DNA of 64,000 nucleotides from Garcia nutans. Lineage: Eukaryota; Streptophyta; Magnoliopsida; Malpighiales; Euphorbiaceae. The notes beneath the pieces were generated by a model. That model was not told the origin of the DNA. It saw only the letters and a list, made by a program, of their open reading frames with translations, and made no database searches. Below are positions 12,514 through 23,636 of this stretch, piece after piece. The first letter of the stretch is position 1, and each line of letters starts with the position of its first letter. The translations under genes and the position numbers were made by a program. Where the stretch lies: NCBI GenBank assembly GCA_947685225.1, contig CANTUV010000035.1, positions 42,160,001 to 42,224,000 of the forward strand. The letters are read 5' to 3'.

Positions 12514-14130
12514 TCAAGTATGAAATAACTGGGGATACTGATCTCGCATCACTTGCTCACTCTCCCAAGTTGCCTCTTCCTTAGCATGATTCTTCCAAAG
12601 AACCTTCACAAGTGGCACTTTTTTATTTCTCAACTCTCTCACTTCATGTGCTAAAATAGCCACTGGTTCTTCTTCAAAAGTCAAATCCAGACTCACCTCA
12701 ATAGATTCTACTGACAGAATGTGAGATGGGTCTGATCTGTACCTCGGTAGCGTAGAAACATGGAAGACATTATGAATTCAATCCAACTCAGGCAACAATG
12801 CGAGTCTATAAGCAACTAGTCCAACTCTTTCTAGTACCTTGTAGGGTCCAATGAAATGAGGACTCAGCTTCCCTTTGCGGCCAAATCTCAAAATTTTCTT
12901 CCAAGGAGACACTTTCAAAAATACTTTATCTCCTACATTGAATTCTATCTCTCTCCTCTTCAAATTTGAATAGGATTTCTGCCGATCTGAAGCTGCTTTC
13001 AACCGATCCCGAATTATCTTCACTTTCTCTTTCATTTCTTTAATCAAATCGAGACCAATCAACTTACCTTCTCCAACCTCATCCCAAAATAGAGGCGTTC
13101 TGCATTTTCTACCATACAATGCCTCATAAGGTGCCATTTTAATACTGGACTGATGACTGTTGTTATAGGCAAATTCCATCAATGGTAAGAACTTGTCCCA
13201 ACTTCCAGAAAAATCAATAACACAACTTCTCAACATATCCTCTAAAATCTATATCATTCTCTCTGACTGCCCATCTGTCCAAGGATGAAAAGTAGTGCTA
13301 AAATGTAACCGAGAACCCAAAGCATTATGCAAACTCTTCCAAAACCTTGAAGTAAACCGAGGATCTCGATCAGACACCAAAGAAATTGGGATTCCATGCA
13401 ATATGACTATCTCACTGATATACAACTCAGCCAACTTCTCAAGAGAATAGTCCATCTGAACTGGAAGAAAATGAGCTGTCTTCATCAATCGATCAACAAT
13501 CACCCAGATGGAATTATGCTTCTTCTGAGTCAAAGGCAAACCAGTCACAAAATCCATCGTTACACGCTCCCATTTCCACTCTAGCACTGATAAAGGTTGG
13601 AGCAACCCCGAAGGAACTTGGTGCTAGGCCTTCACTCTCTGACATGTGAGACATTTAGATACAAACTTCACTATGTCCCTCTTTATACCTAACCACCAAT
13701 AATGTTGCTTCAAATCATGATACATCTTAGTACTCCCAGGATGCATAGCAAAAGCCGACTGATGTGCTTCCTCCAAATAATCTTTTTCAATCTTGCATCA
13801 TTAGAAGTACACAATCTATCTTTGTACCACAAACTGCCATCACCTCTCACATGGAAATCTCGGCTCGCACCCTTTTTGCAATCCAAAACAATCTTCTGAA
13901 TTCTCTCATCTGCTAACTGAGCCTCCCTTATCTGATCCAAGAATACCGGTCTCAATTGCAATTGAGCCAACAAAGCACCATCACCACATGATTCAAATCT
14001 AGTATGCAATGCTCTCAACTCAATAAGCAACAAGAGTGAATAAGCAGTCAAACCTGCTAAAGATTTTCTACTCAAGGCATCAGCAATAATATTTACCTTG
14101 CCAGGATGATAATCAATCAAACAGTCGTAG
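12514..14130 (-). pseudogene. Element D: integrase and chromodomain part of pol
   Basis: The integrase inserts cDNA and the chromodomain targets chromatin. On the - strand: the integrase core WERVTMDFVTGLP, then VDRLMKTAHF, SLVSDRDPRFTSRFW and TDGQSERMI (13605-13249); then FAYNNSHQSSIKMAPYEALYG and the C-terminal barrel KLSPHFIGPYKVLERVG (13236-12778); then the chromodomain PVAILAHEVRELRNKKVPLVKVLW to TWESEQVM (12696-12514). Nonsense codons separate the three blocks (near 13248, 12777 and 13625), and there is a frameshift near 13790 upstream of the core. Known Tekay/Del chromoviruses have this order, so the clade call is good. The gene is non-functional. Confidence 0.9.
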
Positions 14131-15270
14131 TCTTTAATCAACTCCAACTACCGTCTCTGCTGAAGATTCAGCTCCCTCTGAATACCCAAATATTTCAAAC
14201 TCTTGTGATCTGTATAAATGAAACAATTCTCTCCATAAAGGTAATTTCACCAAATCTTCAAAGCAAAAACTATGGCTGCCAATTCCAAATCATGTGTCAG
14301 ATAATTAAGCTCATGCGACTTCAACTGCCGAGAAGCATAAGCTATGACTCTACCCTCCTGCATCAAAACACAACCTAAACCACTATGTGAAGCATCACTG
14401 TAAATCACATATGGTTTATCTTCCACAGGCAGGGTAAGGATAGGGACTTGAGTCAACATATCTTTTAACTGCTCAAAGCTTACTTGACACTGATTTGTCC
14501 ACACAAATCTAACCCCTTTTCGAAGTAATCTGGTGAGTAGAGTAGCTATCAAAGAAAAACCCTTCACAAACCGTCGATAATATCCTGCCAAACCCAGAAA
14601 ACTTCTAACCTCAGTCACGGTCTTCGGTGGACTCCAATTCAAAATGGCTTCAATTTTACTCGGATCAACTCTAATACCATCTGCTAAAACCACATGACCG
14701 AGAAAAGTCACTTGATCAAGCCAAAACTCATATTTAGATAGCTTAGCATACAATTGCTTCTCTCTAAAGGTCTGCAATGCCATTCCCAAATGCTTATCAT
14801 GATCCTCCTTATTATGCAAATGCACCAAGATATCATCAATAAAGACAACCACAAACTGATCTAGATAGGGTCTAAACACCCTGTTCATCAAATCCATGAA
14901 TGTTGCTGGTGCATTCATCAACCCAAAAGGCATTGCCAGGAACTCATAATGCCCATACCTCGTGCAGAAAGTTATCTTAGGTACATCTTCAGCTCTGACT
15001 CTCAACTGATGTACCCTGATCTCAGATCAATCTTGGAGAAAACTGCTGCTCCCTTCAATTGATCAAAGAGATCATCTATCCTAGGCAAAGGATACTTGTT
15101 CTTGATAGTCACTTTATTCAACTGCCTATAATCAATGCACAGTCTCAAAGTACCATCCTTCTTCTTTACAAACAAAACAGGAGCTTCCCATAGAGACACA
15201 CTAGGGAGAACAAACCCTTTATGAAACAACTCCTGCAATTGCACCTTCAATTCTCTCAACTCAGCAGGTG
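14131..15270 (-). pseudogene. Element D: reverse transcriptase and RNase H part of pol, truncated by element A
   Basis: On the - strand: the RT begins inside AELRELKVQLQELFHKGF (15270), then LFVKKKDGTLRLCIDYRQLN, a frameshift after DLRSGY (about 15003), then FLAMPFGLMNAPATFMDLMN, the catalytic FIDDIL (about 14830), and AGYYRRFVKGFS. RNase H follows with PYVIYSDASHSGLGCVLMQ and, after a stop near 14247, YHPGKVNIIADALSRKS. The protein is cut at 15270 by A's LTR; the rest of D (protease, gag, 5' LTR) must lie beyond 64000. Confidence 0.92.
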
Positions 15271-17573
15271 TGTAGACCCTTAATTTTTGACCCAGTCTGG
15301 TCCTATATATTTTATTTAGTCCAAAATAATTTTTGTATTGTCCAATATATTTTAATTGGTCCAAAAATAATTTTTGTTATCTTAATTAAATATTTTTACT
15401 TTAGTATCTAATTTTTATTAATAAAAAATAAAAATAAACAAATAAAAATCAAAAAATAAAAATTAAAATTAAAAATCGGCAACGAAAAAATCGGTGACGA
15501 AAAAATCATCGCCGAAAATCAGCGCGCGGGACAATGGCCGTAGGCCATTTCGCCCGTAGAATTTTTCTGAAAGCCATTTCACTCGCAGTAAAATCCTGTG
15601 GGTGAAATGGCCCGCAGGCTAGTCCCTCGCCCTTGCAGCAGCCAACTGCGGCAATTTTTTTGCCAGCGCAATTTTTCCGCAGCAGTTTTTTTTCGCTAGC
15701 AAAATTTTTTCGACGCAAATTTTTCCGAAACCTAATGCAATTAGGTTTCGGATTCCTTTTCTTATCAATATTATGTCCCATGAATAATTAGGAATGAACT
15801 ATAAAATTCTTCTATAAATAAGACTAAAAATAATACAAAAAAGGGAAGAAATCGGAGGAAGAAATCAGAAAAAGAAGAAATCGGAGGAGAAATAGGAACA
15901 AAAATTGGATCCGAAACTGAGTAGGAAAGGCAGTAAATCAATCCAATTTTTTTGAGAGAGCAGAAAAACAATTCATGCAATTCAAAGGCAATAAAGCTTG
16001 TCTTTGTTTTTGTTCATCCAAGAAGAAATTTTTGGTGGAACCAACAAACGGAGGTATGCATTAATTGTTTAAATTCTATTCTTCATAGTAGCTAAATCAT
16101 CCCTTTGTTTCTTTTAATTCAAAAACCCTAGAACCTCAGTTCACTTTTTCTAAAGTTTGAAACCTTAATTTGTTGCTTTGTTTTCCAAAAATTTTAAAGT
16201 TATTATTTTTGTTTCTTCAAAACTCCAAAACCAAAATTTGCTTTTCAAAATTTCAAAACCCTAAATTGGGTTCTGTTTCTTTCCAAAAGCCTTAAAAACT
16301 TCTTTTTTGCTTCTATAAACTTTAAATCATTTTGTTTATTTTCATAAAACTTCATAAAATTATCAATTGATTTTCAAATCCTAAAAATCTAATGCATTCC
16401 CCGAAACCCTAAATCAAAAATCCTAAAACCTTAATTCAACTCCAAAATCCAAAACATTGAACCCTAACCCCCCTTAAAACCTTAAACCCTAATTTTTTCT
16501 AAACCCTAATTCTTTAAAACTTTAAAAACCATATAAACATAATTTTACACAGTAATCTTGAAACCATAATTCAATGAATAACCGTAAACCATAAATCTAA
16601 GTACTTTAAAGTGTCCAAACCCTAGTTTCATGATTTCACCATTCAAACACTAATTTGGTTAATCAAAGAACTTTATCAACCTTTTAAAACATAAAGCCTT
16701 AATCTATTTTAATTCCTTTAAAAACTCACAGTAGCCTAATTCCACAAATTCCAAAACCCTAAACACATGAAATAAAGAACCCTAAACGGAAACAATAGCC
16801 ATAATTTGGATTTTTATTTGCCTTATTCAAATCTATATTTGATTATGCTTTGATTTATTTTTTTATGCTTTAATTTATTTAAGTTCAATGCTTGGTTTAT
16901 TTAATTTATCATGGATGAATGTTTAGTTTCTATTGATGTTTAATATCTTTGATGAATGATTTATTTATGATGAATGGTTTTTTAACTTTTATCAATTTAT
17001 TTGGATATTCAAATGTTGTAAGAGGCATGTTTCCACTTGGTGGGTACCTCATTAGTTAAATATCATGTACTTTAAATTGCTTTATATTTTAGAACCAATG
17101 TAAAGGGCATGTTTCTACCTTTCGGTGGGTGTCCTATTTAGGCATGGGATGTAAGGACATGTTTCCATCCTCGGATGGGTGTCCATTTATTTGCTTTGTT
17201 TGGACATTGTTTTAATTTTTAATATATCGATGCTTTATTTTAATTATTGTGTGTAATATGGATAATGTTGTTATATTTAAGAATTTTATAATATTAAGAC
17301 CTGTAAGGAGGCCGGTTCCAATGAACCGGGCGTTGTGGGGCTGCTGGGCCATTTCTCACCTTCCCCACACGTACCCAACTTTTTGAACCCGTTAGGGGGT
17401 TGAGGATTCCTTAGGAATCAAGTCATCCACCCCTTTCTTTTTTCCCGGCCCGTCCGACTGGCGACTCCATTTCTCTGGACTTAGGTCTGTGTTCTCTAAG
17501 GCCCTGAGCCTATACAGTGAAGAAGTCGCAAGAAACATTCCACCGGGAGTAGGGGCAAAAATCCTCGCTCACA
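15271..17573 (+). repeat. Element A 5' LTR
   Basis: 2303 bp, starting tgtagacccttaatttttgac and ending tcctcgctcaca, directly before gtggcgactccac. It is homologous to the LTRs at 20948-22455, 55315-57575 and 60099-62281. The U3 part contains a GC-rich, self-complementary block (about 15515-15730) just upstream of the TATA box, and the R/U5 part has many aaaccctaa-like short repeats (about 16100-16800). Confidence 0.92.
15812..15820 (+). promoter_or_regulatory. LTR TATA box (element A)
   Basis: ctataaata, about 540 bp into the LTR and after the GC-rich U3 block. An equivalent ctataaata sits at the matching position on the - strand of the B and C LTRs (about 61825-61835 and 57008-57018). Start of transcription inferred, not shown. 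Confidence 0.6.
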
Positions 17574-17574
17574 G

Positions 17575-17592
17575 TGGCGACTCCACTGGGGA
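17575..17592 (+). other. Element A primer binding site
   Basis: tggcgactccactgggga starts one base after the LTR end. This type of PBS is known from Tat/Ogre-like elements, where it pairs with tRNA-Arg; the tRNA identity was not verified here. Confidence 0.75.
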
Positions 17593-17713
17593 TAAGAGAA
17601 GTTGATTCCGTTGGTCTTTATATTATTCTATTCTTTCTTATAATGATATTATCCATTGCATCATCTTAGATTGTATCGTGTGCGAGAGTTAGGACGCCCG
17701 TGTTACCCGTGTT

Positions 17714-17911
17714 GTGTTATGTAAGGGATACCATACTTTCACTCAAGGTATGAAGATCGAGCATGGCATAACCACTCATAGCCTCGTACCATTTGGTATA
17801 TACTTGCTATGGGAAACTAAGCCTTTTTACCCAAAGACTAAATCTCATGTAATTGGCCTAGTTACTTTCCTTAGTTTTTACCCCAAATGCATGTTGTTTG
17901 ACTATGGTTAA
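17714..17911 (+). CDS. Conserved short leader ORF (65 aa), copy in element A
   Basis: It starts MLCKGYHTFTQG and ends KCMLFDYG. It begins about 120 bp after the PBS and far upstream of gag. The same ORF recurs in element C (54 of 65 or more residues shared, same stop) and, with a frameshifted end, in element B. No domain is recognised. It could be a translated upstream ORF that controls gag translation, or merely conserved leader RNA. The remaining leader, 17912-18592, has no other gene. Confidence 0.4.
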   Translation: MLCKGYHTFTQGMKIEHGITTHSLVPFGIYLLWETKPFYPKTKSHVIGLVTFLSFYPKCMLFDYG

Positions 17912-18592
17912 TTTATCTTGGCTTAAATCATGGCTTATTTGGTTTGTTCTTTTTCTAATATGATCTAAGTATATTGTAAGCTCAAAATAAATTTTTCTTT
18001 AAAATCCAAAAGACCAAAGCTATTTTCAAAATTTTTCAAGATGGTCTTTTGACATAAAATTTTCCCAAATAAATAATAAATTCTTTGGCTCATGGCCCAA
18101 ATACTAAGCCCAAAATCCATTTTTTCTAAAAAATTTTTACAATGGGCTTAGAAACAAAATTATTTTCATTCAACCTTTTCTTACAAAGAGCTTGCAAAAT
18201 ATTTAGGTCAATTATGAAATACCAAAAATCAATTGTGAGCCTAGTTTATACTAAGAATAAATTAACCATGGGCTTATTTTTGGCATGAACCATTAGTTAC
18301 TCTTGTTCAATTGAGAAATCTATTTATAATAAATCTCTTAATTTAGTTTTAATCCAATATAGCATAAAAGCTACTTTAGTTGGTTGAATGGATTAAAACC
18401 TAATTAATGGGAATTATCATAAGTTGATTTTCATTTTCGAAAAAATAACTATTGGTTAAAAACGTCCGAGAGAATTATCCAAAAACAAGGTACCCCATGT
18501 TGGTATTTTGTTAACCATATACCTAGGAAAAGAGACTCGCCATTCGTGTGTGGATGTTATAAGGTTGGAAGGAACCTCCTATTTGTCCTTGT

Positions 18593-19772
18593 TTGATAAT
18601 TGTTTGTGCATACATGCATACATTTGCACCTCATATCATTGATCCTTTTTGGCTCATAGCCCTGGATTATGATAGTTCAAAAGCTTACAACAATCCGACC
18701 TATGCCGGAGATGAAGTATCTAGCAACGACTCAATCACTTGCTCACCAAAAATAATGGAGCCCGAACAAATTTAAAGAATGGTGGATGAAGCCTTCAATG
18801 CCAAAATGGAAGAAATAAAAGAGGCCCTAGCTGAGACCATGAAGAACCAATTGATTGCAATCTTAGAGAATCATGCCGAGGCATCTGCTAGCACCAAGAA
18901 ACCAAAGGACAAAGGGAAGACTAAAGTTGGTGAAGTAGTTTTGATGAGGAAAAAGTGATCATTGATGATGATGATGATTGGGCTCAATACTACCAAAATG
19001 CTCAAGAGAAGAAGAAAGAACCGAAGGTTGTTGAGAAGGCAACTATTGAAAAGACTGAGACATCCGATGTTGAAAAGATGATTGCTAATTTAGAAAAGAA
19101 ATTTGAGAAGAAGCTGAAAACCAAAGAGATGTCCGAGATTGATAAACTATTTGAACAAGATGAGGAGGTCCCTTATAAGTTCAAGATGCCATCCTTTGCT
19201 AGATATAATGGTACTAGAAATCCTCATCTCCATGTGAAGCAGTATATCACTGCTATGCAGTCTGGCCGAGCTACTAAGGCTCAAACTCTATGGTACTTCA
19301 TGCTCTCATTGGACCCTGTTGTCCAAAATTGGTCAATACCTTAGATGATGGAACACAAAAGAATTGGGATTTGCTATACAAGGCCTTCATCCAGCAATAT
19401 GGGTATAATGTCGTGTTGGAAGTTACCTTAATGGAAGTGGAGTCCATTAGGCAAAGGTCGAATGATAATTTTGTGGATTATGTGAAGAGATGGAGAAACA
19501 AGGCTGCTTTACTCAGGAAGAGGACTGATGAATCCGATCAAATAAGGATGATTGTGAGAGGAGTGTTGCCTAGTCTTCGTGAGAGGATGTCTCATACACT
19601 CATCTGTGATTTCAAAGACCTTCTCCAAGTAGGTTTGCAAATTGAAGAATGGGAAAGGGAGAAGAACCATTTTTCAACAAAAAGGAACAAGAAATGGAAC
19701 TATCAATCTGGTAGCCAAAGCATGCAAAAGGCAGTCGGTGTTAATGCTACTAACCAAGGAACAAGGAGATAA
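18593..19772 (+). pseudogene. Element A gag, N-terminal and capsid part
   Basis: Starts MIIVCAYMHTFAPHI. A charged linker (DDDDDWAQYYQ, then Glu/Lys-rich coiled-coil sequence) precedes the capsid-type block: KFKMPSFARYNGTRNPHLHVKQY, then AFIQQYGYNVVLEVTLMEVES, then NFVDYVKRWRNKAALL. Compared with B's copy, A has at least four lesions: CAA to TAA near 18773, a small deletion near 18940, a frameshift near 19330 followed by TGG to TAG, and a stop at 19772. The gag cannot be made as one protein. Confidence 0.88.
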
Positions 19773-19775
19773 TTT

Positions 19776-20947
19776 TTGGAATTGGAAAAGCCGATGTCTT
19801 GGGTTCTCAATAAACTTCAAAGAAAGGGATTACTACAACCCTTAAATCCTTGCCCTTTGCCTAACCCTCTCCCACCTAACTTCGACACTAAAGCATTTTG
19901 TCAGTTTCACCAAATACAATGGTATGACATAGATAGATGTGTGAGGTTGAGACATGAGATCCAAAATCTAATTGATAATGGGAAGCTACCCGAGCCCAAC
20001 AAGCCAAACACCAAAGACAACCCATTACCAAAGTTTAATAGAGTACCACCGTCTGCAACCTTCATGATTGGAGGAGGTTTGCATGAGGATTTTGTCATGT
20101 CTTCTTTTCAAGATGTGGGTGGAGAAGCAACCAAAGAAGAAGAGGTATTTGGTGAAATTAAACAAGCTTTAGAGAGTAAAGAGGTAACAATTTGTGTTGT
20201 CAATGGGTTTTGGGATTCAAGTGATAGTGATGATGATCTTATATCCAAGAAGGAGGAGTGGACTTGGTCCAAACCTGAAGAAGATGAAGTAATGAACACT
20301 AGATCCGGTAAGCCTTATGCAAGGCCACCACCTAAGGAGGTAGAAACTAATAAGGGTAAGGAAGTTGAAGTAGGAAATAAAGAAGAGGAAGATGATGATG
20401 TGCTCAAGCAATTGAAAAGAACACAAGAAAGTGTTAGCATTTGGGACTTATTAGCTGCTTCTAAAAAGCACCGAGAAACTATGGCCAAAGCCTTGGCTAG
20501 CATGCCAATTTTTACCTCCACGACACCGGAGGAGCTGATCAACTTCATAAAAATTGGAGGGGTAATGAAATGTGAAGAGGTCCAAGAGAAGAGCAAAGTT
20601 AATATGGGAGCAGTTTCTTTTTCGGATATGGATTTACCGGAGGAGGGGAGAGATCATATCCACCATCTCTTTATCAAAATAGAAGTCAAAGGGAAGAGGA
20701 CTCCATGTGTAATGGTCAATGATGGGTCCTCCATAAATGTTTGTCCACTTAAGATATTGCCAAAGCTAGCTTTATTAACAAGAGATCTAAACCCGACCGA
20801 GGTAACAATTCGTGCTTATGATAACACTAAGAGGCATGCCGAAGGGACTTTCAAAGAGATTGTCAAGGTTGGTCCAATTGAATCTATTGTTGAGTTTGTT
20901 GTTTTAGACATACCTGTTACCTTCGCCTTACTCTTGGGGAGACCATG
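19776..20947 (+). pseudogene. Element A gag C-terminus and aspartic protease, cut by element B
   Basis: The frame is open to the junction. It has a cysteine/histidine motif, FCQFHQIQWYDIDRCVRLRHEI, unlike a classic CCHC knuckle; an acidic linker; then a retropepsin-like region with NDGSSINVCPLKILPKL and IPVTFALLLGRP. Related Tat proteases usually read DNGS at the first of these, so the Asp/Asn order looks swapped, which may affect catalysis. At 20948 B's LTR begins inside the Trp codon after LLGRP; the frame resumes with that Trp at 62285. Confidence 0.88.
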
Positions 20948-22455
20948 TGTGAGCGGGGATTTTTGCCCCCACTCCCGGTGGAATGGTTTTTGTGACTTTA
21001 ACACTGTTTAGGCTCGGAGCCTTAGAGAACACGGACCTAAGTCTGGAGAAAATGGAGTCGCCACCCGGATAGGCCGGGAAAAAAGAAAGGGGTGGATGAC
21101 TCAATTCCTAAGGAATTCCCAACCTCCTAATGGGTTCGGAAAGTTGGGTAGGTGTGTGTGATGTAAAATTATGAAATTAAGATTTGAACACTTTAAAATA
21201 CTTAGATTTATAATTTATGGTTACTCATTGAATTGTGTTTCAAGCTTACTGTGTAAAATTAAACATTTGGTGTTTATATGGTTTTTAAAGTTTTAAAGGA
21301 TTAGGGTTTAGAAAAAATTAGGGTTTAAGGTTTTAAAGGGGTTAGGGTTCATTGTTTTGAGTTTTGGAATTAAATTAGGGTTTTAAGATTTTTGAATTTA
21401 GGGTTTCGGGTAATGAATTTTATTTTAGGATTTGGAAAGACAATTGACAATTTCATGAAGTTTTATGAATTTAAACAAAAATTTAAAGTTTATAAGAGCA
21501 AAAAAGATATTTTTAAGTCTTTTGGACGGAAACAGAACACAATTTTGTGTTTTGATAATTTGGGATGCAAATCTTAGTTTTGGGGTTTTGAAGAAATAAA
21601 ACTAATATCTTTAGACTTTTGGAAAAATAAAGCAACGATTTAAGATTTTCATTTAAGATTTTCATACTTTAGAAAAGGTGAATTGAGGTGATGAAGCTTT
21701 TAATTTAAAAGAAACAATTATGTGATCTAGCTACTGTGAAAAAATAAAAATTGTCACCAAAAATTGCTTCTTAGATGAACAAGGTCAAAGACAAGCCTTT
21801 TTGCCTTTGAATTGCTTGAATTGTTCCCTCCAAAGTCCGATTCAATTTACTACCAGAAGGAATTTTCAGAGTTTCAGAGTTTTCCTTCTCACTCTTGGTC
21901 ACCAAATTCCCCCCCTTTTTTTTATGTTGTAATTATGCTTATTTATAGAAAATTTTATGATTTTTTCCTAGTTTCTCACAGCATACATTATTTATTAAGA
22001 AAAGGAAATTGAAACCTAATTGCATTAGGTTTCGAAAAATTTGCGTCAGAAAATTTTGTTGGCGAAAAAAAAACTGCTGCAGAAAAATTGCGTTGGTGAA
22101 AAAAATTTGCCGCAGTTGGCTGCAGCAGGGGCGGGGAACGACCTGCGGGCCATTTCACCAGCAGGAAATTCTTGCAGGTGAAATGGCCCACGGTTAAGCC
22201 CGCGCTGGTTTTCGGTGATGATTTTTTCATCGTCGATTTTTCCATCGCCGATTTTTGTTTTTATTTTTATTTTTTTGATTTTGATTTGTTTATTTTTATT
22301 TTTTATTAATAAAATTAGATAATAAAGAAAAAATTATTTAATTAAGATAACAAAAATTATTTTGGACCAATTAGAATATATTAGACAACACAAAAATTAT
22401 TTTGGACTACATAAAATATATTGGACCAGACTGGGTCAAAAATTAAGGGTCTACA
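20948..22455 (-). repeat. Element B 3' LTR with internal deletion
   Basis: 1508 bp, against 2183 bp for the 5' LTR. The two are nearly identical on both sides of a gap: 'ggaaagttgggta' is followed directly by 'gtgtgtgtgatgtaaaattatg', so the part equivalent to about 60303-61025 is lost. The - strand starts TGTAGACCC at 22455. Confidence 0.88.
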
Positions 22456-22470
22456 GTTTACCCCCAGCTT
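22456..22470 (-). other. Probable element B polypurine tract
   Basis: The - strand reads AAGCTGGGGGTAAAC directly before the LTR start TGTAGACCC. This supports 20948-22455 being the 3' LTR. Confidence 0.65.
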
Positions 22471-22539
22471 GAATGATCTAAAACTTTAGTGAAAGAGAGT
22501 GAAAAATAACAAGACTTAATTTTTGAGATGGTGAAGGTT

Positions 22540-23170
22540 TTGTGTTCTGGACCCGATTCGAGATCTGGACTCAAGGATAATTCTAGGTTCTGGACCTAAG
22601 GAAAATTTGGGTTCTGGATCCGATCTAAATTCTGGGACTTAAAAATAAATTCTATATTCTAGACCTAAGGAAAATTTGGATTCTAGACCCGAGCTTAGTT
22701 CTGGACTTAGAAGAGATTATAGGTTTTGGACCTAAGGGTAGTTTGGGTTCTGGACCCGAGCTAAGTTCTGGACTTAGAAGATATTCCAAGTTCTGGACCT
22801 AAGAAAAATTTGGGTTCTGGACCCGAGCTAAGTTCTTGGACATAGAAATAAATGCTAGGTTCTAGACCTAATGGTAATTTGGATTCTGGACCCGAGCTAA
22901 GTTCTGGACCTAGAAATAAATTCTAGGTTCTGGACCTAACGGTAATTTGGGCTCTGGACCCGTGCTAAGTTCTGGACTTAGGGATAATTATAGGTTCTGG
23001 ACCTAAGAAAAATTTGGGTTCTGGACCCAAGCTAAGTTCTGGACTTAGGAATAAATTCTAGGTTCTGGACCTAAGGAAAGTTTGGGTTCTGGACCCGAGC
23101 TTAGTTTAGGACTTAGAAATAAATTCTAGGTTTTGTACCTAAGGAAAATTTGGGTTCTGGACCCGAAATA
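22540..23170. repeat. Degenerate direct repeats of about 60-70 bp
   Basis: Roughly nine to ten copies built from 'ggttctggacctaaggaaaatt', 'tgggttctggacccgagctaag' and 'ttctggacttagaaataaa'. The half-units ggttctggaccta and gttctggacccga alternate, so there is a shorter nested period of about 30-35 bp. It lies between B's 3' LTR and the promoter of the antisense gene. Confidence 0.85.
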
Positions 23171-23319
23171 ATTTTTGATTTCAAAAATTTTGACTAATTT
23201 TTATGCATATGTCTTCTTATTGCCCCTGGGTGTAAAAATATTTATATATTCGCAATTATTTGAATGATTAAAGTGAATAATTGAATTTATTGTTTATTTA
23301 TTGTGTAGTCACTGTTCAT

Positions 23320-23495
23320 GCACTATTTACTATTTATAAATAGTAAATTTACTATTCGCAGATAGTATCAAATAGTATTTACTATTAGAAATAGTACTTT
23401 TACTATTAATCAATAGTAATACTATTTATAAATAGTAATATTTACTATTCCTCAATAGTAAAATTTACTATTCATAAATAGTAAAATTTACAATT
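23320..23495. repeat. Cluster of TTTACTATT/AATAGTAAA palindromes
   Basis: About ten inverted or direct copies of tactatt/aatagta, for example 'tactatttataaatagta' (a perfect 18-base palindrome), separated by a few bases. It ends about 40 bp before a TATA box, so it may act as a promoter-proximal array for the antisense gene. Confidence 0.8.
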
Positions 23496-23535
23496 CTTGA
23501 ACAGTTTTGAATTTTGTTTTTTGCTTGCCGTTTCT

Positions 23536-23545
23536 CTATAAAAAG
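23536..23545 (+). promoter_or_regulatory. TATA box of the PMD-like antisense gene
   Basis: ctataaaaag, about 100 bp upstream of the ATG at 23637, with a CA-rich stretch (about 23565-23575) at a suitable transcription-start distance. It points opposite to element B's own transcription. Confidence 0.6.
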
Positions 23546-23636
23546 CCACCATTCCTTCATTTCATTTCACAGCACGATGTCAATTTCATGATTCTCTCAA
23601 ATTTCTTTCAATTTTAGCATATATTTTTCAAAAACA

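Noticed and set aside
20948..22455. 3' LTR of element A
   Set aside because: It is in the opposite orientation to A, has a polypurine tract on its right side and pairs by TSD with the LTR ending at 62281, so it belongs to B.
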